Shown here piece after piece: positions 8,614 to 17,090 of a stretch of 64,000 nucleotides of DNA. The position numbers and the translations under genes were made by a program. Location of the stretch: positions 1-64,000 of the forward strand of contig DYEU01000023.1 of NCBI GenBank assembly GCA_020725555.1, written 5' to 3'. A model generated the notes under the pieces. That model was not told the origin of the DNA. It did no database searches and was given only the letters and a program-made list of their open reading frames with translations. This stretch comes from Desulfatibacillum sp. GTDB taxonomy: Bacteria; Desulfobacterota; Desulfobacteria; Desulfobacterales; SpSt-501. How positions within the stretch are numbered: position 1 is the first letter of the stretch; the number at the start of each line of letters is the position of its first letter.

Positions 8614-9282
8614 ATGAACGCGGCCGGCCGCAGGCTCATCCCGGAACGCCTCCAACGCGCCTTCCTCGGCGCCCTCGCCCCGCTCGTGCGGCTGCTCACG
8701 CGCCGGGGGGTGAGCCCCAACCTGCTCACCTTGGCCGGGGTCCTGATCACCGGCTTCGCCGCGGCGGCCTTTCTGCTGCAGCTGCCGCGGGCGGGGGGGC
8801 TGCTCGTGCTGCTCGGCGGCCTGTGCGACGCGATCGACGGCTCGCTCGCCCGCCACGCCGGCCGGGCGACGCGCTTCGGCGCGCTCCTCGACTCCTCGGT
8901 CGATCGCTACAGCGAGTTCCTGATGCTCTTCGGGATCGGGGGCTTCTTTTTCCTGAGCCGCGACACCCTGAGCGCCGCGGCCACCTTCCTGGCGCTCTGC
9001 GGCTCGTTCATGGTCAGCTACACCCGGGCGCGGGCCGAGAGCCTGGGCCTGGCGGCCAAGGTGGGGGTCATGCAGCGCCCCGAGCGCATCGTCTTCCTGG
9101 GCGTCGGCGCCCTGATCCACCCCGTGGCCCTGAGCGTGGCCGTCTGGCTGGTCGCCGTCTTCGCCAACATCACCGCCCTGCAGCGGCTGCGGTTCGCCTT
9201 CCGGCAGGATTCGGCCCCGGCCGAATCGAGCGATGAGCAACGCGAGATCAAAACGGTCCCCTTCTCGAACCGCGGCTGCTGA
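8614..9282 (+). CDS. CDP-alcohol phosphatidyltransferase family protein
   Basis: Predicted 222 aa from ATG at 8614, preceded by AGGAAGGA; an upstream TTG at 8578 would place that ribosome-binding site inside the gene. The catalytic signature D-x2-D-G-x2-A-R-x8-G-x3-D-x3-D is complete (Asp72, Asp75, Gly76, Arg80, Gly89, Asp93, Asp97). Several membrane helices are visible. Such enzymes transfer a phosphatidyl (or phospho-alcohol) group from a CDP-linked donor to an alcohol, for example inositol phosphate, glycerol phosphate or archaetidyl acceptors. The acceptor is not evident here. The gene overlaps the following FAD dehydrogenase by 50 bp. Confidence 0.88.
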   Translation: MNAAGRRLIPERLQRAFLGALAPLVRLLTRRGVSPNLLTLAGVLITGFAAAAFLLQLPRAGGLLVLLGGLCDAIDGSLARHAGRATRFGALLDSSVDRYSEFLMLFGIGGFFFLSRDTLSAAATFLALCGSFMVSYTRARAESLGLAAKVGVMQRPERIVFLGVGALIHPVALSVAVWLVAVFANITALQRLRFAFRQDSAPAESSDEQREIKTVPFSNRGC

Positions 9283-10660
9283 TTTCGACGTCATCATCGT
9301 CGGCGCCGGCCCCGCGGGGCTGTTCGCTGCCTTCCACCTCGCCGAGCATTCCGACCGGCGGGTCCTGGTGATCGAAAAGGGCAGGCCCCCCCTCGAGCGC
9401 CGCTGCCGCATCCCCGACACCGGCGGCTGCGCCGGCTGCGCCCCCTGCGACGTCCTGAGCGGCGTCGGGGGAGCGGGCCTCTTCTCCGACGGGAAGCTCA
9501 ACTTCACCCCGAGGCTCGGCAAAACCGATCTCACCCAGTTTCTGCCGCCGGCCGAGGCCGAGGCCCTGATCCGCGAGACCGAGGAGATCTTCAACCGCTT
9601 CGGCATGGACGGGCCCGTCTTCCCGACCGACCCGGAACGCGCCCTCGAACTCCGCAAGCAGGCCCGCCGCTACGGCATCGACCTCGTGCTGTTGCGGCAG
9701 AAGCACATCGGCAGCGAGCGGCTCCCGGGCCGCATCGCCGCCCTCGCCGCACACCTCGAGGAGCGGGGGGTGCGGCTGCACTGCGCGGAGGAGGTGCTGG
9801 ACATTTGCGTCCGGGGGGGACGGGTGGCCGGGGTGCGCACCGACCGCGCCGAGTACCGCGCGCGGCAGGTGATCCTCGCCCCGGGGCGGGTCGGCGCGGA
9901 CTGGGTCGCGGGGCTGGCGCGCCGCTTCGGCCTCGGGCTCACGCAGCGCGGCATCGAGGTCGGGGTGCGGGTCGAGGTCCACCGCGACATCCTGGCCGAC
10001 GTCTGCGGCGTGATCTACGACCCGCCCTTTTTCATCCGCACCGCCACCTACGACGACCTGACGCGCACCTTCTGCACGAACCCCGGGGGGTTCGTCACGG
10101 TCGAAAATTACAGCCGCTTCGTCTGCGTGAACGGCTACGCCTTCCGGGACCGGAAAACGGAGAACTCCAACTTCGCCTTCCTCTCCAAGGTCGTCCTGAC
10201 CGAACCGGTGACCGACAACCACGCCTACGGCGAGGCGATCGGCCGGCTCGCCCACCTGATCGGCGGCGGCCGGCCGATCCTCCAGCGCTTCGGGGACCTC
10301 AAGCGCGGCCGCCGCAGCACCTGGGGCCGGATCCGCAAGGGTTCGCTCACGCCGACCCTCGCCGCGGTCGTCTGCGGCGACATCGCCATGGCCCTGCCGG
10401 AGCGCATCCTCACGAACCTGGTCGAGGGTCTGGAGACGCTCAACGCCGTGATCCCCGGCGTCGCCAACGACGAAACCCTCCTCTACGCCCCGGAGATCAA
10501 GTTCTTCGCCACCCAGGTCGAGACCGACGCCGCGCTGCAGACCCGCATCCGCGGCCTCTTCGTGGCCGGAGACGGCCCCGGCGTGGCCGGAAACATGGTC
10601 TCCGCGGCCGCAACCGGCCTGATCCCCGCCAAGGCCATCCTCGCCGGCAGCGGCGGATAG
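9233..10660 (+). CDS. FAD-dependent dehydrogenase (COG2509-like)
   Basis: Predicted 475 aa. The dinucleotide-binding motif is VIIVGAGPAGLFAAFHLAE (about residues 19-37). A Cys-rich segment with GGCAGCAPC and the sequence SGVGGAGLFSDGKLNF follow, both characteristic of a group of uncharacterised FAD-dependent dehydrogenases. A C-terminal FAD-contact segment, GLFVAGDGPGVAGNMVSAA, closes the fold. The closely spaced cysteines may be structural or redox-active. The start lies within the 3' end of the phosphatidyltransferase gene, suggesting translational coupling. Substrate unknown. A link to lipid unsaturation is tempting given the flanking PUFA-synthase genes, but unproven. Confidence 0.8.
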   Translation: MSNARSKRSPSRTAAADFDVIIVGAGPAGLFAAFHLAEHSDRRVLVIEKGRPPLERRCRIPDTGGCAGCAPCDVLSGVGGAGLFSDGKLNFTPRLGKTDLTQFLPPAEAEALIRETEEIFNRFGMDGPVFPTDPERALELRKQARRYGIDLVLLRQKHIGSERLPGRIAALAAHLEERGVRLHCAEEVLDICVRGGRVAGVRTDRAEYRARQVILAPGRVGADWVAGLARRFGLGLTQRGIEVGVRVEVHRDILADVCGVIYDPPFFIRTATYDDLTRTFCTNPGGFVTVENYSRFVCVNGYAFRDRKTENSNFAFLSKVVLTEPVTDNHAYGEAIGRLAHLIGGGRPILQRFGDLKRGRRSTWGRIRKGSLTPTLAAVVCGDIAMALPERILTNLVEGLETLNAVIPGVANDETLLYAPEIKFFATQVETDAALQTRIRGLFVAGDGPGVAGNMVSAAATGLIPAKAILAGSGG

Positions 10661-10688
10661 GCCCGACAAGGGGCCGCTCGGCCGCCGG

Positions 10689-10718
10689 TTGACAGGCTGA
10701 GTCGTTTTCTCTTAAGGT
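10689..10718 (+). promoter_or_regulatory. Candidate promoter of the pfaC-ole operon
   Basis: Perfect -35 TTGACA at 10689-10694, an 18-base spacer and TAAGGT at 10713-10718 (3 of 6, including the key T1, A2 and T6). The downstream genes to 21368 have gaps of no more than about 80 bases, so this could drive the whole pfaC-oleABCD-PocR unit. Confidence 0.5.
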
Positions 10719-10745
10719 GCCCCCGAACGCACAGCGCGCATTCCC

Positions 10746-10802
10746 ATGGCCACCGACCCGAAACCGTTCCCCGACCCCCCCTCTTCCGCCCCCGCCGCCT
10801 GA
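10746..10802 (+). CDS. Possible 18-aa leader ORF upstream of pfaC
   Basis: ATG at 10746 opens an 18-residue proline-rich ORF (MATDPKPFPDPPSSAPAA) that ends at TGA 10800-10802, three bases before the pfaC start and in the same frame. Neither ATG has a clear Shine-Dalgarno sequence. It could help load ribosomes onto pfaC by termination-reinitiation, or be chance in GC-rich leader DNA. Confidence 0.2.
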   Translation: MATDPKPFPDPPSSAPAA

Positions 10803-10805
10803 ACA

Positions 10806-13800
10806 ATGGCCGGCCGCTCCCCGATCGCCGTCGTCGGCGCCTCCGGCCTGTTCCCCGGGGCCCGCGACCTTGCCACATTCTGGGAACAAACGATCGCCGG
10901 CCGTCCCGCGGCGGCCGAGGCTCCCCGGGAGCGCTGGAAGGTCTCCCCCGAGCGCTTCGTGGCCGCCGGGATCCGGCCCGACCGCGCTTGCTCGCGCATC
11001 TGCTGCCTCCTGGAGGACCTCCCCTTCGACCCGGCGGCCTTCGGTCTGCCGGCCCCCGCCGCGGCAGGGCTCGACCCGCTGCACCGCATCCTGCTCCTCG
11101 CCGCCCGGGAGCTGCTTGCGGGAAAGCGCCCCGCCCGGCTGAACCGGGCGCGCACGGCGGTCATCCTCGCCGCCATCGTGCTGCCGACCGATTCCGCAAC
11201 CCAGCTCTCCTGGGAGCTCCTCGCGCCGCGGCTTGCCGCCGGGGCAGGCGGCCCGCGTCGCTCCCCGGCCCCGAACGCCCGCGGCAAGGCCGGCCGTGTC
11301 GCCTCCTTTCCCGCCGCCCTGCTCGCCTCGGCGTTCGGGCTGGGCGGCGGGAGTTTCACCCTCGACGCCGCCTGCGCCTCCTCGCTCTACGCCGTGAAGC
11401 TCGCCTGCGACGCCCTGCGCGCCGGCCGGGTCGACGCCGTGGTGACGGGCGGCGTCTCGCGGCCCGACGCCCTCTTCACGCAGATCGGCTTCACCCAGCT
11501 CCGGGCGCTCTCCCCGAGCGGGCGCTGTGCGCCCTTCGACCGCGGGGCCGACGGGCTCGTCGTGGGCGAGGGGGTGGGCCTTGTTCTCCTCAAGCGCCTC
11601 GAGGACGCCCTGCGGGAAGGGGACCCCATCCTCGGGATCGTCCGCGCCGTGGGGCTCGCCAACGACCTGCGCGGCAGCCTCCTCGCCCCCGACGCCCAGG
11701 GGCAGCTTCGCGCCCTGTCCGCGGCTTACGCCGAAGCCGGCTGGCACCCGGCGGAGGTGGACTACATCGAGTGCCACGGGGCGGGCACCCCCGTCGGGGA
11801 TGCGGTGGAGCTCCACAGCCTCGCCGCGCTGCGGGCCGCGGCCCCCCCCTGCCCCATCGGCTCGGTGAAGGCCATGATCGGCCACCTGCTCACCGCCGCG
11901 GGCGCAGCCGGCCTGATCCGCGTCCTGCTCGCGATGGAGCACGGCCTGCTGCCCCCGACCGTGAACTTCCGCGAGCCGCCGCCCGATAGCCCCATCGCCG
12001 CAGGGAGCCTGCGCGTGCTCCGCCGGGCTGAGCCCTGGCCCCGCCGGGGGGACGGAATCCCCCGCCGCGCCGCCGTCAGCGCCTTCGGCTTCGGCGGCAT
12101 CAACGCCCATCTGCTGCTCGAGGAATGGCCGGGGGAGGGGCCGCGGACCCGCTTCCGGCCCTCCCCCGCCGCGCCCGCGGAACGACCGCCGGGGGGCCAC
12201 CCGGGGGAGGCGGCGCCCGTGGCGGTGGTCGGCCTCGCCGTGCGCCTCGGGAGGATCCTCTCCCTCGAGGCGCTCGCCGCCGCCCTCGCTGCGGGCCGCC
12301 CGCTCTTCGGCCCGCCCCCGGCCCGGCGCGTGGCCCAGGCCGCTTCGTTCGCCTCCCCGCCCCTCCCGCAGGGCGCCTACGTCGACGACGTTGTTCTCGA
12401 TGGGGCCCGGTTCCGGATTCCGCCGGTGGAACGCCCCGACCTGCTCCCCCAGCATGCCCTGATGCTCCAGGTCGCCGCCGAGGCCCTGGAGGATGCCCGT
12501 TTCGATGCGCGGCGGGAGCGCCCGGAGGCGGGGGTGCTGATCGGGATCGATTTCGACTTCGAGGCCACCCGCTACGGGCTGCGCTGGCGCCTGGAGGACC
12601 ATCTGGCCGAGGAGAACGACCCGGTCTCTTTCCCCTGCGAGGAGCGGGAAAGGCGCTTGAGCGCAATCGCCCCGCCGCTCACGGCCCCGCGCGTTCTCGG
12701 CGCGCTGGGCAGCATGGTGGCCAGCCGCATCGCCCGCGAATTCCGATTCGGCGGGCCGAGCTACACCGTGAGCGCCGAGTCCTGCTCCGGGCTGCGCGCG
12801 CTCGAGCTCGCCATGCGCGCCCTGCAGGCGGGGGAGGCGGAGGCGATGCTCGTGGGCGCGGTGGACCTGCCGGGGGATGCCCGCCGCCTCGCCCTGCGGG
12901 GCCAGGCGGCGCCGCCGCCCGCGGAGGGGGCGGTCGCCCTGGTCCTCAAGCGCCTGGACCGCGCCCGCGCCGAGGGCGATCGCATCCGGCTGGTCCTCCG
13001 CGGCGCGGCCGCCTCCGGGCCGGAGGCCGGGCCGGCGCTCGCCGCGGCCCTGGGCGAGGCGGGCCTCCCGGAGGGGTCCCTCAGCGGCGTGCTCTTGGCC
13101 GGCCCGGAAGCCGCCACCCGCCTGCGGGGGCTCCTGCCGCAATACCCGGCGCCCGAGACCGGCCCTGGCCGGTGGGGGGACGGAGGAGCGGCGGCGGGGC
13201 TCTTCGCCCTCGTCCAGGCGATGATCGAGCCCGCCGCCTGCTCCGCAAACGGCCCCGTCCTGATCGCCGGCGCAAGCGACGAAGGCCACGGCCTCTTCCT
13301 CGTGGCCGAGACCCCGCCGGCCGCCCGGCCCGCCATCGCCTCAGCCGGCCTGTCGCCAAAGGAGCGGGAAACGGGCGGCCTCGCCGCCGCCGTTTCGGCC
13401 GGTCAGACGGCGGTGCCCGCCGGCGCGGTCGGGGACGCCCTGAGGACGATCGCCTCCCTTTCCCGCTCGGCCTCCTGCGCCCACGAGCGTTTCCTCGACT
13501 ATTCCCGCGAGGTGGCCCGCGGCCTCGCCGCGCACCTCGGCCGCCGGGGGGAAAAGGCGGCGGGCGGGGGATCGCCCGGTCCCGCCCCGCCTCGCGTGCT
13601 CTTCGACCGCGCCGCCTGCCTCGAGTTCGCCCGCGGTTCCGCCGCGCGCGTTCTCGGCCCGGAATTCGAAGCCGTCGACCGCTTCCCGGTGCGCGTGCGG
13701 CTTCCCGACGAGCCGCTCATGCTCGTCGACCGCATCCTCGAGATCGCGGGGGAAAAGGCCCGCCTGGGGCCGGGCCGGATCGTGACCGAACACGACGTCC

Positions 13801-16010
13801 TCCCCGGCGCCTGGTACCTCGACGCGGGCCGGGCGCCGGTCGGCATCGCCATCGAGGCCGGGCAGGCGGACCTCTTTCTCTGCGCCTGGCTGGGCGTCGA
13901 TCTCGCCGTCCGCGGCCGGCGGGCCTACCGTTTGCTCGACGCCGCGGTGCGGTTTCACCGCAGCCTGCCCGCCCCGGGGGAAACGATCCGCTACGCGATC
14001 GACATCGAGCGATTCCTCCGCCAGGGGGAAACGCTCCTCTTTTCTTTCCGGTTCACCGGGACGATCGGCGGCCGCCCCCTGATCACGATGCGCGGCGGCC
14101 GCGCGGGCTTTTTCACCGCCGAGGAATCCCTGCACTCGGGCGGCGTCGTTCTCACCGCCGCCGAGACGCAACCGGCTCCGGCAATCCTCCCCGAGGGGTT
14201 TTCCTGGCCCGTGCCCGTCCCCGCCGGGGAGGAGGCCTGGGACGACGCCGCCCTCGACGCGCTGCGGGAGGGGGACGCCCGGCGCGCCTTCGGCGCAGCC
14301 TTCGAGGGGATCCGCATCCCCGAAACACTCCGGCCCCCGGGCGGCCGGCTGCGGCTGATCGACCGCGTCGTCTCCTTCGACCCCGGCGGCGGCCGCTACG
14401 GCCTGGGGTGCCTCCGCGCCGAGGCGGACATCCACCCGAAGGCCTGGTTCCTCGCATGCCATTTCGTGGACGACCGCGTGATGCCGGGGACGCTCATGTA
14501 CGAGTGCTGCAACCAGGCCCTGCGCCTCCTTTTGCTCCGCCGCGGCTGGTTGCTCGACCGGCCGGGGCTGCGCTTCGAGCCGGTCCCGGAAATCGAGGCC
14601 GTCCTCACCTGCCGCGGCCCGGTCACCCCGCAGACGCGGCGGGTCCACTACGAAGTTCACCTGAAGGAGGCCGGTTTCCGGCCCGAGCCCTACGCCGTGG
14701 CCGACGCCTGGCTTTTCGCCGACGGGCGGCGGATCGTGCGCTTCCGCGACATGTCCCTGCGGCTTGCCGGCGCGACGGCCGCGGAGCTGGAGGCCTTCTG
14801 GAAAGCCCGCCGCCGCCCGCCCCGCGCCGCAGGCGGCGGAAGAGCGGCAACCCCGCCGGCCGAGGGCGCCCTCGTCGCCCGCCGCGAGCTCGAGGACTTC
14901 GCCACCGGCCGCTCCACGGCCGCCTTCGGGGACCGCTACCGCTCCTGGGAGGCCGGCCGCCATCTCGCCCGCCTCCCCGCGCCGCCCTTTCTTTTCCTCG
15001 ACCGCGTCCTGGCCGCGGGGCCGGAGCCCGCACGGCTGCGGCCGGGCGGATGGGCCGAGGCCGAGTTCGACATCCGGCCCGAGGCGTGGTATGTGGCCGC
15101 CGAGCGCACCGGTGCCCTCCCCTTCTGCGTCCTCCTCGAGAGCGCGCTGCAAACCTGCGGCTTCCTCGCGGCCTTCCTCGGCTCGACCCTGAAAAGCCCG
15201 CGCGAGCTCTTCTTCCGCAACCTCGACGGCAGCGGCGAACTCGAGCGGCCGCTGCCGCCGGCGGGGGGGCGCCTGAGGACGCGAAGCCGCCTCACCCGGG
15301 TCGCGGAGACGGCGGACCTCATCCTCGAGCACTTCGAGTTCGAGGTCCACGACCGGCGGGGCCGGCTCTATTCGGGCACCGCGGGGTTCGGCTTTTTCAC
15401 CCGCGAGGCGCTCGCGGGCCAGCGCGGCCTTCGCGGGGAGCCCGACCCCCCCGAGGAGGATCCGCCGCCCGGGATGGAGGCGCTCTGGCCCGAGGCGGCG
15501 CCCTTCGACCCCCAGGACGGCACGCGTCCCCCCGCAGGCGGGCTTCTCCTTCCCGCGCGGGCCTTGCGCATGATCGACCGCATCGCCGGCTGGGATCCCC
15601 GAGGGGGCGCTTCCGGCGCCGGACGCCTGCTCGGCGTCAAGGCGGTGCGCGACGACGAGTGGTTCTTCCGGGCCCACTTCCACGGCGACCCCGTGTGGCC
15701 GGGCTCGCTCGGCCTCGAGGGCCTGATTCAGCTCATCAAGGCCGCCGTGCTCCTGCGGATGCCGGAAAAGCGGGACGCGCACCGTTTTTTCCTCCCGCCG
15801 GGCCGCAAGCACCGCTGGACCTACCGCGGCCAGGTCCGGCCGGGAAACCGGAAGGTTCTCCTGCAGGCGGACCTGCAGCCGCTCGAAGAAACCCCGGCCG
15901 GAAGCGTCCTTGCGGCCGACGGACGCCTCTGGGTGGACGGCCTGTGCATCTACCGCATGGAGGGCTTCGGCGTCGGTGTCACGCCCCGCACCGCGGCGGA
16001 TCGCCTCTGA
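10806..16010 (+). CDS. pfaC: PfaC-type PUFA synthase subunit (KS-CLF-DH-DH)
   Basis: Predicted 1734 aa. Residues 1-440 are a ketosynthase with Cys190 in DAACASS, His324 in ECHGAGT, and Lys355 and His360 in VKAMIGH. Residues about 471-840 are a second, ketosynthase-like fold in which the catalytic position is Ser659 (SAESCSG), the hallmark of a chain-length factor. Four hot-dog folds follow and pair up as two FabA-like dehydratases. Each pair is a His-less half (starting near 968 and 1400) plus a catalytic half (His1219 in HFVDDRVMPG; His1624 in HFHGDPVWPG). KS-CLF-DH-DH without an acyltransferase is the known PfaC order, and these DH units make the cis double bonds of PUFA products. At 1734 residues it is shorter than the roughly 2000 of marine PfaC proteins. 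It leads an operon with oleABCD. Confidence 0.93.
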   Translation: MAGRSPIAVVGASGLFPGARDLATFWEQTIAGRPAAAEAPRERWKVSPERFVAAGIRPDRACSRICCLLEDLPFDPAAFGLPAPAAAGLDPLHRILLLAARELLAGKRPARLNRARTAVILAAIVLPTDSATQLSWELLAPRLAAGAGGPRRSPAPNARGKAGRVASFPAALLASAFGLGGGSFTLDAACASSLYAVKLACDALRAGRVDAVVTGGVSRPDALFTQIGFTQLRALSPSGRCAPFDRGADGLVVGEGVGLVLLKRLEDALREGDPILGIVRAVGLANDLRGSLLAPDAQGQLRALSAAYAEAGWHPAEVDYIECHGAGTPVGDAVELHSLAALRAAAPPCPIGSVKAMIGHLLTAAGAAGLIRVLLAMEHGLLPPTVNFREPPPDSPIAAGSLRVLRRAEPWPRRGDGIPRRAAVSAFGFGGINAHLLLEEWPGEGPRTRFRPSPAAPAERPPGGHPGEAAPVAVVGLAVRLGRILSLEALAAALAAGRPLFGPPPARRVAQAASFASPPLPQGAYVDDVVLDGARFRIPPVERPDLLPQHALMLQVAAEALEDARFDARRERPEAGVLIGIDFDFEATRYGLRWRLEDHLAEENDPVSFPCEERERRLSAIAPPLTAPRVLGALGSMVASRIAREFRFGGPSYTVSAESCSGLRALELAMRALQAGEAEAMLVGAVDLPGDARRLALRGQAAPPPAEGAVALVLKRLDRARAEGDRIRLVLRGAAASGPEAGPALAAALGEAGLPEGSLSGVLLAGPEAATRLRGLLPQYPAPETGPGRWGDGGAAAGLFALVQAMIEPAACSANGPVLIAGASDEGHGLFLVAETPPAARPAIASAGLSPKERETGGLAAAVSAGQTAVPAGAVGDALRTIASLSRSASCAHERFLDYSREVARGLAAHLGRRGEKAAGGGSPGPAPPRVLFDRAACLEFARGSAARVLGPEFEAVDRFPVRVRLPDEPLMLVDRILEIAGEKARLGPGRIVTEHDVLPGAWYLDAGRAPVGIAIEAGQADLFLCAWLGVDLAVRGRRAYRLLDAAVRFHRSLPAPGETIRYAIDIERFLRQGETLLFSFRFTGTIGGRPLITMRGGRAGFFTAEESLHSGGVVLTAAETQPAPAILPEGFSWPVPVPAGEEAWDDAALDALREGDARRAFGAAFEGIRIPETLRPPGGRLRLIDRVVSFDPGGGRYGLGCLRAEADIHPKAWFLACHFVDDRVMPGTLMYECCNQALRLLLLRRGWLLDRPGLRFEPVPEIEAVLTCRGPVTPQTRRVHYEVHLKEAGFRPEPYAVADAWLFADGRRIVRFRDMSLRLAGATAAELEAFWKARRRPPRAAGGGRAATPPAEGALVARRELEDFATGRSTAAFGDRYRSWEAGRHLARLPAPPFLFLDRVLAAGPEPARLRPGGWAEAEFDIRPEAWYVAAERTGALPFCVLLESALQTCGFLAAFLGSTLKSPRELFFRNLDGSGELERPLPPAGGRLRTRSRLTRVAETADLILEHFEFEVHDRRGRLYSGTAGFGFFTREALAGQRGLRGEPDPPEEDPPPGMEALWPEAAPFDPQDGTRPPAGGLLLPARALRMIDRIAGWDPRGGASGAGRLLGVKAVRDDEWFFRAHFHGDPVWPGSLGLEGLIQLIKAAVLLRMPEKRDAHRFFLPPGRKHRWTYRGQVRPGNRKVLLQADLQPLEETPAGSVLAADGRLWVDGLCIYRMEGFGVGVTPRTAADRL

Positions 16011-16043
16011 CCCGGCGCCGGAGGCGAAGGAAGCCCGATCGGC

Positions 16044-17084
16044 ATGAACTACTCCCGCGCCCGCATCGCCGCCATCGGCTACGAGATCCCGCCCCACGTG
16101 GTCTCCTCGGCGGATCTCGAGGAGCGGCTCGCCCCCCTCTACGAGGCCTTGCGGATCCCCCGGGGCCAGCTCGAGGCGATCACCGGGATCCGCGAGCGGC
16201 GCTACTGGAGCCCCGGGTTCCGGCCCTCGGAAGGCGCCTCCCGGGCCGGACGCAAAGCGCTCGAGGCGGCAGGCGTCGACCCGCGGGAAGTCGGCATGCT
16301 GATCTACGCCGCGGTCTGCCGCGAGCACCTCGAGCCGGCCACCGCGTGCGCCGTGGCCGACCGGCTGGGGATCGGCCCCGGCTGTCAGGTCCTGGACGTC
16401 TCGAACGCCTGCCTGGGCGTCCTGAACGGCATGCTCCTCGCGGCGGGGGCAATCGAGCTGGGCCACATCCGCGCGGGGCTCGTCGTCGCCTGCGAGTCGG
16501 CCCGGGAAATCGTCGACCTCACGATTGCGCGGCTCAACCGGGAGCCCTCCATGGAAACGCTGCGCAAGACGCTCGCGACCCTGACCGGCGGCTCGGGGGC
16601 GGCCGCCGTGCTCCTGACCGAGCGCTCCTTCCGGCCGGGCGGCCGCCGGCTGCGCGGCGCGGTCTGCCGCAGCGCCCCCCGGCATCACCGGCTCTGCACC
16701 TGGGGCCCGGACACGGGGATTCCGGAGGGCCGGGCGCACATGGCCGAAACCGACGCCGCCGAGGTGCTGCGCCACGGGGTCGCCCTGGGGGTCGAGACCT
16801 TCGAGGCGTTCCGGCGCGAGCTCGCGCTGCCGGAGGGCGCCCCCGACCGGATCGTCTGCCACCAGGTCGGCGCCACCCACCAGCGCACCTTCCTCGAGGC
16901 GGTCGGCATCCCCGCCGAACGCGATTTCACGACCTTCCGCTTCCTCGGCAACACAGGCACCGTGAGCTTGCCTCTCACCGCGGCGCTGGCCGAAGAGCGC
17001 GGCGTGCTGCGGCCCGGCGAGCTCGTCGGCTGGCTGGGGATCGGCAGCGGCCTGAATTGCCTCATGCTCGCGATCGACTGGTAG
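16044..17084 (+). CDS. oleA: OleA, head-to-head acyl condensation thiolase
   Basis: Predicted 346 aa thiolase-fold protein with a ribosome-binding region (GGAGGCGAAGGAAG) upstream. Catalytic Cys123 lies in VSNACLGVLNGM, His273 in CHQVG and Asn303 in LGNTG. Glu97 (REHLEPAT) sits exactly 26 residues before the Cys, the same spacing as Glu117/Cys143 in Xanthomonas OleA; the 30-residue His-Asn spacing also matches. OleA joins two fatty acyl thioesters in a non-decarboxylative Claisen condensation to a 2-alkyl-3-ketoacid. FabH-type synthases share the fold but not the Glu or the oleBCD neighbours, so OleA is strongly preferred. Adjacent PfaC suggests at least one polyunsaturated acyl substrate. 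Confidence 0.93.
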   Translation: MNYSRARIAAIGYEIPPHVVSSADLEERLAPLYEALRIPRGQLEAITGIRERRYWSPGFRPSEGASRAGRKALEAAGVDPREVGMLIYAAVCREHLEPATACAVADRLGIGPGCQVLDVSNACLGVLNGMLLAAGAIELGHIRAGLVVACESAREIVDLTIARLNREPSMETLRKTLATLTGGSGAAAVLLTERSFRPGGRRLRGAVCRSAPRHHRLCTWGPDTGIPEGRAHMAETDAAEVLRHGVALGVETFEAFRRELALPEGAPDRIVCHQVGATHQRTFLEAVGIPAERDFTTFRFLGNTGTVSLPLTAALAEERGVLRPGELVGWLGIGSGLNCLMLAIDW

Positions 17085-17090
17085 CCGTCC

